From contig OX375878.1 in NCBI GenBank assembly GCA_947359465.1, positions 79,463,627 to 79,527,626 of the forward strand: 64,000 bases of DNA. Direction: 5' to 3'. Source of the DNA: Metellina segmentata. Lineage: Eukaryota; Arthropoda; Arachnida; Araneae; Tetragnathidae. The translations under genes and the position numbers were made by a program. Numbering within the stretch: the stretch's first letter is position 1; every line of letters begins with the position of its first letter. The notes beneath the pieces were generated by a model. It did not search any database. It was not told the origin of the DNA and worked only from the letters and a program-made list of their open reading frames with translations. Shown piece after piece: positions 42,169-54,100 of the stretch.

Positions 42169-45100
42169 CTGAAAAGAGAATTATCAAAGATTTAAATATC
42201 AATATTAATTAGACGTTATATCAGGCAGACAAAAATATTTAGTTTAGTACAGGGCTCGAAATACCCGGGTGCACAGGTGCAATGTGCACATGAAAATAAA
42301 ATTGTGCACCTAATATTTTCTAGCTAGGTGCATGCCTTGCACCTAACGTTAAAAAGTAAAACGAACGTTTTATGTTATTTTGATGCTTTAACAAACTATT
42401 AGTATCGACCTCTCTCGCTTTTAATGAACGTAATTAAAATTCCTAAATACACATCATGCGGAAACAAAATCGCTGGGCCGTAACGGGTTTATACATGATG
42501 AAGGTTTACTTGAGTCATGCCACCTGAACTTTCCGATGATCGAAACATTTTCCAACTAGCTCTGTTGAAGCGACTGTCGAGACAGCCGTGCGCCGGAGAA
42601 GGGAGAATGTAGATGTTTAAATATTTTTATTTAATATCTACTACTAACCTATCTAAACATACCCAACTAATAAAGTAGTTTACATTATATCAATGCTCTT
42701 ATATTACGTTTTTTTTTAGAATGTGCACCTAAAATATAACATGTGCACCTAATTTAAAAACTTTGGTGCACCTTGTGCACCTGTATTAAAAAATCTATTT
42801 CGAGGCCTGGTTTAGTATCCTGAACACTTAAGAAAATTCAGTTCGACACTTAAGAGGATACTTGTAAACGAGGTTGCCAACTTCTAGTGGCTAAGATACA
42901 CCCTTGCCTCGCCCTTCCAAACAAAGAGCAATAAATTACTAAAACAGAGATGAAATTCACAGATAAATAACCCATTTAGTTTCTCAGTTAGCTAATAATA
43001 TAGTATCAACAAAACTGTTCAGTATTATTTCCATAAAATTACTGTGGACTTGACTTTCTTTGTATATTTCTAATGCTAGGCTTCTTTTTTACATTACAGT
43101 GTTAATTAATCATTGTACACTCATAGTAATGTTCGTATCTGGATCTAGTATGATGACAGTAAAATGTAGTTTCACCTTTCAACTCCATCACTATCCATAC
43201 GCTTTGCGGAAGACTTTACCCACCAACTTGCGATTGATACCCTGCAAAAGTTGAATCCTATTATTGCTTCAACCTGGTTAACAGCTCTGAAGTGGTTTGG
43301 GAGAAGTTTGGTCTGGTTCAAACGTCACACCAATTCGCACCAAACATATTCAGTGGAATTGCTAACTGGGTTTTGTATCAGTCGAGTTCCTTCTCCACTC
43401 CCATTTTCTCAAACCACAGTATTATGGCCTTTACTATACGAACTGCCGTTGAAATGTGAAATTGACACTGTTTAAAATTACTTGAGAGGCATTCGCCTTC
43501 ATGGAAAGCAGTGGGCAAAGTCCATAACATTGAAAACAGTCTCACGCCATAATTTCTTTTCCTCCAAACTTTATTGTTGCGCCAATACAGTCCTGACCTC
43601 CCTTACTCTTGTAGCGAATCTGATATACACCTAACGGGATGACACGGAGGGGAGTGCCGCCCCCAACAGAACTAGAACTGGACAATGCAGTACTGTAAGT
43701 AACGTTCGACAGGCATTCTACACGCCCATAGAATGACCACATTATATAGCGGAATATCTCTGTGAATGACGAACAGCATTCCGTGTCTAGATTATAGGTT
43801 TGTGGATTGCTTATCCGATTATGGAATAATAATATAACCTTCTCTCCAGATAGATTATATCACTAGTAGATAACCCCTTCCCCAATTACCAACATCCATG
43901 TACTTACAAATAGAGTTTCGAACCCATTGGGTTGTAGATGAAGTTATAGATGTGGAATATAAGTAGACTGAGAATTGTACTACATTGAGAGGAGCTTCAA
44001 AACGGTTGACCATCATGTCCACTACCAGTCACGCGACTTTTCTGTGAAAAATTGACTTGGTTGACCGATTTAGCATCTTATCGCCTCATTTGGCGATATA
44101 ATACGTTATGACTAGGTAGGTGTGTGAATTCACGATTTTACAGTGACGGCAAAAATGGTAAAGGTTAACTACAATGTAGTGAGAATGAATCAGATCAACA
44201 ATCAATGGATAGAGGTCTTCTCACTTTCCGTAGGACAAATGCTCTGATGAATTTTCGCATCCATCCGGCAGACAAAATTAAGCAAAAGGTAGTTTAGGTA
44301 AAGGTACTACTAGTTTTGGACAAATGAGCTTGGTCAAATTAAAAGGTTACTATTGTGTTGCGTAAATTGAAGTACCTATCTACCTTAAATTTCACGGATA
44401 GAATGACCTAATCTGCAGTACTCAAGCTCCTGTTCGATATCAGTAAGCTTACGTCGGGCGTTCATGCCGACGGCTGTGGCTGGTATACACGTCTATTGTA
44501 TGTTCTTGTTTATTTTCTATAAACATGAAGGATACATACATTACCTTACAATAATGGACCGGACGCCACTGGATTTGACTACTTGTTTGGGGGTGTTTTT
44601 CGTGGAATGGTCTGGGACCTTTGCATGTTGTTCGTGGTCAATTGAACGCCGACGTCTACGTGAACATTTTTAACAATCAGGTTCTTCCTACGCTCTGGCC
44701 ATTTTATGGAATAGACGAATGTTACTTCTAGGTCGACAACGCTAAATGTCATGTTGAAGCCTTTGTCAAGCAGTGGTATCAAGATATGGATGTAAAACGT
44801 CTTCCCTGGCCTGCTCAGAGTCCCGACCTAAACCCCATAGAATATTTGTGGGACGAGTTAGAGCGAACCACGTACGAAATCTACAGCTGAGCTGGCGACA
44901 TTCTTACAGCAGGAATGGACATAAATACCCATAGTTGTGCATCAAAACCTTGTTGAAAGTATGCCAAGAAGGGTTGCTAGTGTAATTACAGCATGTGAGG
45001 TAATATCCTCCTATTAAAGCACGTATTCTTTCCCTTATGCCATCACATCTTGCGGTCCTGTCTATTATTGTAGGGAAGTGTACATCGATAAACATTCTAA

Positions 45101-48100
45101 TGAAATAGATAAAACACACTTCATGCTATTTCTTCCGGTCGCTCGGTTTGAAGATATGTCACGTGGTTGAGGGGAAATCATGAATCCTAATGTGGGACAA
45201 TTTACTGGTTATCCAACGTGATAAAAAAAACATTAGTATGGGCCTTGAGAGCCAATCGGCCGAACTCGACCTTACGTCATTGTCTCCGCTCACATGCCCC
45301 GTCTATTTCGTTGGAAGGACAGACACTTTCACTTTCCAGTAGATATCCGGTTATTTCGGGTCACGCAGAATAGGTCGTATATGTAGGCTGTCATAAAGGG
45401 GTATCAGTACAGAGGAAAGCAAATGTGAAAAATTATGTATTATAATGTGTAGTCTGCTCTTCCAAATAAACAAATTTCTAAATTTGTCATTATCTCTACT
45501 ATTATAAAAGGAAGTGTTTGTTTGTCTGTCTGTTGGTCTGTTTCGCGGCCCCAAAATCCTGACGATCTATGGCACTTATAGCAATGAGATTTTGCACACA
45601 TGTAGTCCTAATGTTTTACAATTTTTGGGTCGCGGCGAATTTTAAAATTCAATCTAGAAGATTTGTAAATGAATTTCATAGTTTTATTCTCCATCAGTTT
45701 TTCAAACGCGGAGAACTTTTTCTACTCATGCGACCTTTCAGTCATGGTTTGGAATCATGCAAAGTTTTTTTCAACCGTAAAACGAGGATAAAATTTTTTT
45801 TTCGTTACCGCTTTGATTTTGCGCGATTGATTTTCCAACAAGATGATAAATCTTTAAACTGAAGTCAAAGTTCTTTTTTCTATCTTCTAGACCGTTAAAG
45901 ATGGAGTAAAAATTTCAACGGATTTGAAATCTACGGAAAATTTCAGTTTAGATTCATACTTAAAAATGTGATTTTCTTAAAAAAAATATCTATACCATGA
46001 TGTTTGATATTACAAAGCCATATATTTAATTACTTGAAAATAAAACATTTTATCTGCTCACAAGTGTGAAACGTGTGAATTTTTACTTTGAATTCCAATT
46101 TTTCCATACCACGAATTTCCTATATACGATTTTCCCATATCGTATTTTTTATGAGTTTTCTCAGTCTGTCAAAGGTTTCAATATGCAATGCAAGCTACTC
46201 TTATCCGCCAAAAACATTTTACCAGCATTTCCCCAACTGTTCTTTCAACTAGCATATTTTTCTGAGATATTGTAATCTTTCATTTCATTATAATTAGTAA
46301 ATATATTTTCGTTATTATTAGTAAATTAACCTGGAAGCCTGATAATGCATTGTTTTAGGTACTTTATCATGGAGTAAATAAACTCCTTCAAAGTTAAGAA
46401 AACACAGGAAAAGAAAAACAGAAATATTGAATTCTTTACGCAATGTAAATTTGTAATCACTCCGATAGATTTACGAAGTGGAAGAGATAACATAATTATA
46501 CACGGCCATCGCCTCGAAATTTCCATAAACTTCCTAAAATACCCCAAAAGTCCTTCAATTTTTCTTTTTTCTGAAAGATCTGAGACGCACTTACTTGCCA
46601 CTTCCGACGTATGATAAAACGCTTCAGTTTTTCTGTGGACAAGGGTCGTTTTTGTACGAGTCCTGCAGTCGCCAGCCAAGGATGCTTCAGACACTCCTCC
46701 GTACTCAGACGGTTCCTGAGGGGAAACAAACATGCCATTTTAGTCCACTGCAACGCAAATTTCTGTTTTGGCAGGACATTCCGTGTTTGTGCCTTTACTG
46801 ATAAATTCAAATCCGTCGTTCTCAACTTTTTTTTTAGTTCCTGATACTAATTAATTCTCTTTCACGTATTTAGTCCAATATTTCGAACTAGAACACAATC
46901 TCTTCTCTAATATTATAAAAAGAAGTGTTTGTTTGTCTGTTTGTTTCGCGGCCGCAAAATCCTGACTATCTATGGCACTTTCAGCAATGAGGCGAAATTT
47001 TAAAATTCAATTTAGAAGATTTTTAAATGAATTTAATAATTTTATTCTCCATCGTTATATTTCAAACGCGGAGAACATTTTCTACCCGTGTGACCTTGCA
47101 GTCAGAGTTTGGAATCATGCCAAGTTTTTTTTTTTCATCCCCGGATAAATTTTTTTTCTTCCCATTTCCGCTTTGATATATTAATTTCCAGACAGACGAT
47201 AAATCTTTTAACTGAAGTCAGTTCTTTTTTATATCTCCCAGATCACCGTTAAGGATAGAGTAAAAATTTCAGTTTAGATTGATACCTAAAAATATGATTT
47301 TCTTTAAATAAATAATTTTTTGATTGAATATATCTTCAACGGATTTAAAATCTGCGGAAAATGTTACACCAGATTAATACTTTAGATTAGTTGGTTGGAA
47401 GGGCTAGCCACGCAGTGGCTAGTCAGTGATATTTATTAAACCTAATTAGTTAAGGAGTTAACTCTAGACGAGGTAATTTGTCATGAGCAAAACTGACCTG
47501 ATCTTGACCTCGTCATCACCAAAAACACGGTAATACTTTGATGACATCTCATCCTTCGCAAATTTGGTCAGATCTTGGTGGGCTAGATACCTTGTAAAAA
47601 CCACTTAGAAGAAAAATGTAATTAAAGTAGCTGTAGTAATGAGCTCCCTTTCTCGTAATTGGTTTAATTTGTCGTTCTGCGGTCATTTTTTGCTACACGA
47701 CAGCTATACACACAGCTTATACCACTCTTTTCATGTAGATAAATTCGTATTTTAATAAACGTTGCAATGGAGCAACACAATGGGCTATTGGTCCGGGATG
47801 AACTCGAAGGGAAAGATGTGGACAACACTTAATTTTGAAACACGGTTAGATGATGAGGCCGATCTGAACTTGCACCCCACTTTTCTAACTGCTACACCAC
47901 GCCAACGTGAGAACATTTGAGGCCACGACAGATTTAGATATGACAGAATTTCTTTCGGAAACTTACCTTACGTTTTTTACAAGCAGCTTTGAAATGAAAT
48001 CCTTTGCATCTTGGGATATTTCATCAAATGCTTCGTCATCGAAGTCCATTTCACCTCGAGTGATGTTGGCAAAAGTTTCAGTATCGGAATCTCCCATAAA

Positions 48101-51100
48101 AGGTGATAATCCAGAAAGTCTACACGACATGAAGGTAAATTAGTAAGGATCTCAAACAAAATTAAGTATAAAAATTGTTTTGTACACCATATTGTATGTT
48201 TTGGATATAAAATACTGTATATATAAAATGACGAATAAATCGAAAGCCGTGTGCTCTGATCTTCTAATACCTTTCAGAAACCACTGATCAGCTAAATTTG
48301 TTTTCACTATTGCATTTGCATTACATTTTAATTTTCCCTTTGGAAAGACAAAAATACAAAGAATGTTAAAATGATGAACAAACAGAAAAAAATTGAATCA
48401 AACTCATAAATCACTTTTGAATTTATTTTTAGGAAGATGTATTCAATTCAACTCTTAATTTTAATGGCAAAAGTACACTCTATAACAACAAAAAAATCGA
48501 CGCACCAAGAAGGAGTTGTCCGATGGAGACAAAAATTGGTGGATAGGAAAATTATGTACAGAATAGAAAATGATTAAAATTTCAAAGCAATTAAATTATT
48601 TATTTCAGAGTTACAGTAACGAGCCCAATAAGGTGTTTCTCCGCCTCTAGCCCGGATGCAAGCTGCCGCGTGGCATAGACCGATAAAGCTCCCGGATGGT
48701 CTCCTGCGGTATTTCTTGCCAAATTTGCTCCAATTGTCGGACTACGTCATCAACATTCCCTACCGGATGCAGTCGCCTTCCCATCATATCCCAGACATGC
48801 ACGATGGGAGAGAGATCGGGTGATCTGGGTGGCCAAGAAAGTGTTTGAAAAGCTTGAAGACAGTTCATAGCAACACGTGCCGTATGTGGTCTGGCATTGT
48901 CTTGCTGAAAAATTAGCCCAGGGTACTGCGAAAGGAACGGTAGCAAAACAGGTCTCGGAATGTCGTCAAAGTACCGCTGTGCAGTAAGTGTGCCTCTAAT
49001 GACGACCAAAGGGGCCCGGCTATCAATGGAAATGGCACCCCAGACCATAACTCCTTGTGGAGTGCAATAGTGAAATCAGGATCAGCACGCTGCCCTGGGA
49101 GTCTCCAGACATGTCTTCGATGATCGTCAGGACACAGTTGGAAGCGGGATTCGTCGCTAAAGACTATACTTCCCCAGTCAGCATCATTCCAGCCTGATCG
49201 AGCCAAGCACCACTGTAATCTGGCTCGACAGTGTGCAGTCATGAGTGGCAGGTGGCGTAACGGTCGGTACGAGCGTAGATTTCGCTCTCTCAGCCGTTTG
49301 TGAATGGTCATGGTGAACACTCGTGTGTGGGCCGCATGACTGATGGTTGATAGCGATGAATCAGGCGCTGTGACAGCTGATCTGACAATCACTCTGTCCT
49401 CACGATCTTTTGTGGCCCTAATTAAAATTTTTTAAATTGCTTGTTTTTATAATTAAAGAAAGACTTGTGAAAGACAGTGTAACCCTGTTGACCAAAAATT
49501 ATTCATACTGGGGATGGATTACACCGTTATGTATACAATTGGTTCAATTTAGGCAGTGACTTTTTTAGACAGATGCTACCACTAGTTGATATATAGCTAA
49601 TAGAGTGAAGCCGTGAGAGCAAAAAAAGATCAAGAGTGTAAGTACATTCGTATGAGTGGTCATGAAAAGGTTATTATTGTTAACGTAGACTGTCTTATGT
49701 TGCCTTTAACGGCCGAGTGTAAAACGCTTTGTAAAGAGAAAACTGAGTGGCAATCAATAGAAAAGTCGAATATTTAGTAATGGAAGCATTGTATGTTAGC
49801 ACAGCTTCAGACAGCTATTGGCGTAACATTGGAAATTCAACTATAAATCGTGGACTAATTGTTTTAATTTTTAATAAAAGCTCCAATTGTTTTAATTTTT
49901 GTTCCAATGGACTACCCCTCTAATTAGTCAGAAGGAACACCTGACTTGATTTTTGAAAACGTTCGCCAGTCAAAACGTATGAAAGATAATTCAAAGTTCT
50001 GTACCAAAAACCCAAAAAGTACTTCATGGTGGAGATAGATTACATTGCTATACATATTATTGCATTGTAAGTTATTTTTGTAACTGTGGCAAGTTCATCA
50101 CATAATAATCATTTAGTATATCTATTGTAATCATAAATAGGAACGAAATGCATCGATTTTGATAATGTTCATAAACATTTGGTTGCATTTATTTTTTAAA
50201 GATTAGGACCAGTTTCCCATTCATCATTTGCCCTTCCTTGAATACGGGCTGTAAGTAGCAGGAACAAAATTTTACTTACAGTACGTAGCATATCACGCCT
50301 AGACTCCACATATCACTCGCTGGACAAACTGGCTCGTAGTTGATGACTTCGGGTGCAACGAATTCGGGAGTGCCAAACAGCACTCGGAGACTTTCTTCTG
50401 CCTTGTACACTCGCGCCAATCCGAAATCGATTATTTTAATCTGTGAATTAAACATCAGGCCACAAATTATTTAAGAGTACTTATAAAAACATTTGAATAA
50501 TTAACCATGATACTTACACTCTAGCAGAAAGCAGAGTACAATGAAGCCAATTGCAACACTTAAATACTCATCATTAAATATCACCTAACTAAAGCTGGTG
50601 TGTTCGCAATATGCATTTCGCAATTGTTAGGATTACATGATAGTTTAAAAAACTGTTGCGATTTCATATTGATTTTTTATAGTTGGTACTCTATATGTAC
50701 AGAAAGAAATACGCATGCAACTAAATTTCACTATAATCTATCTGCTGCGATACACAGGCATGACGATAAAAAGTTACATTGATAAACTTGACATTATCAG
50801 TAAAGAAAATTCCTCTTAAATCAAGTCGTATCTTATCACAAATTTCTGATTATTGTTAAAATGCTACTGTGAGCATGGATTTTTAAGTCAGAAATAAAGC
50901 ACGTCAAATTATAAAGCGTACCAAAAAATTTGAATTATTGTTAATATTAAATTAAACGCCATTTTTAAAGTAAATATCAATAAATAAGTTCTACCACAGG
51001 TTATAGAAATGAAAGTTTTTACTGTCCTTATTACAGTTAATTAAAACACAAATTAACTCATCCATATTGCGTACAGTAATGCTTTAAATTCAATGCCTAA

Positions 51101-54100
51101 GGTTCAGTTTTCACTTTCAATACACATAAAGCATACAAAAGAAATCTATGGAAGACTGCTTTTAGTTTTGCAGATGGTATTTTCATGTGACTATTTTTGC
51201 CAGTGATTATGAAAGTGGTCCTATGGAAATATTTAGTTGATTTCTAAATTCGTACCGAAACTTCCAAAATGGACTATAACATAAATATTTTTTTTACATA
51301 AAATAGCAAATATTAACTAAAGTATTTCGTAACATCGTAAAAAAATGGTTTATTAATTCATCCAACAGCAAAACTTTTAAATAAATCGAAAAGAAAATTA
51401 TTACTAAGACCACTCATAATCACCAGCATACTTGAAAACCAGCACACTTTAAGTACACATTCCAATCACTCTTATATTTTCGATGCTTGTTGAAATCTCT
51501 TTCGTGCATATAGAATTGAAATAAAAATTTTAAAATCACTGGAAAGTCTAAAAGCCATGAGAACACCTGCCTTCCTTCATCCGGTCTTTTATCATTTCGA
51601 CATCTAGCTGTCTACAAAATTGAAATGGAGAAATGGTAGTATAAACGTCCATGTAAAGCAGTGTCCTGAATTATGAAATTGAGGATTGAGTAAGAAATAG
51701 GAAATAGTCGGAATGTAAATACCCGATACTCTTATCAGAGAGTAATTTAAAAATGGTGTCATCAGTCATTTCATTCTTCACGCGAATATTTGTTTGGGTT
51801 AGTTAAGTTTACAATTCTTGGACTTTCGTATCTTTTCAATTTTGAGAATTTAAGTCATTAATGTATTTCGGAATAGCTCAAGCAAAATCTTGGGACTACA
51901 ATAACAATATAAAACCAGCAAACCTGCAAAACGATAATTAACAATAACAATGTTAATTATTGTTTTTTAAATTAAACAATAACAATGTTAGAACACTTTA
52001 CAATAGTGACATGTACTGTTATCTTTAAAATTACCATGAAGAAAAGTTTCTTATTAGTCACACCACCGAATGTATTTATATGCAACACTAATATTTGTGA
52101 AACTACGACAGCAAGAAAGAATTGAGCTATTCGAATGGATTCTTTCGCTTCAGCAACCACATTCTACATGTGTTCTATCATGGATATATCGGGTGAATGT
52201 ACAGGTCGTGGTACATGCTGTCTGACATGCACGAAGAAGTCTCGGAAGGAATGATATGGGTGAATGTATGCTACTTTGCTCTGCCAAACCAAAAGGAAAT
52301 GATTCTGCAGGAAGGGTAACCCATCAGTCTTTAAAGCATCCATGTCTCTTTACAATTGTTACTGGCAAAATAGAGAATACCATTCTATGCAATTTTAAAA
52401 TTTTGAAACTTAGCGTTGACGTGATATGACACTGCGAAATGCCTGCTGAAAGCTGTAGTATTCATTATGTGAACAGAACGCGTATGTGATTTCTAAAGTG
52501 CTGACTGTTTAGTCGTGACTAGTCAGAACATACGACGTAGCCAGTCAGAAAGTCAATATCTGAGTCCAAAAGCCCTTTGGAAACTGAAACATCTGTGCTT
52601 GAAGAATAATTAATAGTTATACGTTGCGAACGCTTAGTCTGCAGTTAACCAAGATGACATCGAATTGGTAGCAAGACAAGCTAGTAACTGTTGACAGCGC
52701 CCTACCGCTGTGACAACACCGTTGGGGGTCAATGTACAGTCGGTCAATGCCATACTCAAGAATGTCTGACATTTCGTGTTGTCATGTGATTTGCGGTCTA
52801 AAATTTCTGAGCGTAGAAAATCAGCTGTCCATCGAAGTTATGTTCTTGTAGGGCTGATTTATCAGACACGAGCAGTTAATAATTCCAACTCTTCATCCTA
52901 ATTATCCACCCTCGCTAAACGTTTATAGTTCATAGAGCAGATTTTCCATAGCTACAATGAGATTCAATAACCACTTTCTAACTTAATTTCATGTCTTTAT
53001 TATTTTTAATTCCTCGTATGATCGACTTTTTACACAAAAAGGAATGGCATTGTTACTCAATCGCAGGACCTTTTTTAATAGAATTACTGTACTTTTAATG
53101 AAATTATACTAATTTGTAGGTCCTAACCTGTGTAGTATATATCCTAAAAGTTTCAGGTCCTCATGTTTGCGCGGTGTTAAGTTTGGAGGGTGGGTTGCCA
53201 GCTCAGATGTTACCTCTAAATCTGACTATGTTTCAAAACTACGTGGTGTTGTTATCGGATCTTTCTGTGGGGATTGATACCGGATCGTCATCAATAGCCC
53301 ACTGTGTTGAACCAGTGCGACGTTAATTAAAATACCTACCTACCTGAAAGCTTCGGCCTACTGTTGTTAGTTTTTTGTGATCCCAAATTTTAAAAATTAG
53401 GAATTTGTTTTCAATTTGTTATCTTCATTGGCTGTTTCGGAATTACCAGTGCTACTTTGGAGCTATTCCATTCACGAAATGGTTGAGCTCCACACATGTG
53501 ATATAGGTATCTTACTGCTAATTTCGGAACATGTTCCAAAGCCGGTGGTTTCGTAAACATATCATTATGATAGTGATGTAGCAATCGAGAAAATACAGAA
53601 TCAATTCACACATATATTTCGGCAGTATTCTGATGCAACAATTTTATAGTTGCGGTTAAAAGCACACCTACCTTGTGGGAGCTACGTGTTTTGCAAAGGA
53701 TGTTCTCGGGCTTGAGATCCAGGTGGAGAATATTGTTCTTGTGCATGTAGGCCACCCCGTCGCAGATCTGACGCATGAATAGAATGCAGTCTTGTTCCGT
53801 GAGCACGAAATCGTCCGCAATCACTCGCTCGAACAGTTCCCCTCCGGAAATACTGAAGTGTTATAGAATTAAAGTTAAACAGACATTTCTCTAACAATAA
53901 TTAAATGGATACGATAAACGAGTACCTCAAAACAAACAACAAATACAACTGCAACGGATCAATACAACTGCAAGTATTTTTCAAACAGTGAATTTGCACA
54001 GCTGTGAAATTTGTCTCTAAAGTACCATATAGTCATTTGTAAGTCTGATGTAATAGGCGTGATATTATAAATTCACTATTTTAATGGGAAATACTTATAA

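Noticed and set aside
41832..42172. Plus- and minus-strand open frames over the last MLCK exon
   Set aside because: Only the minus frame starting at 42,168 in phase 0 gives the calmodulin helix; the others are shadows of this GC-rich exon.
46326..46825. Minus-strand frames extending past the MLCK exon on both sides
   Set aside because: The MLCK similarity stops exactly at the CCCCTCAG acceptor and GTAAGT donor; the extensions are intron read-through.
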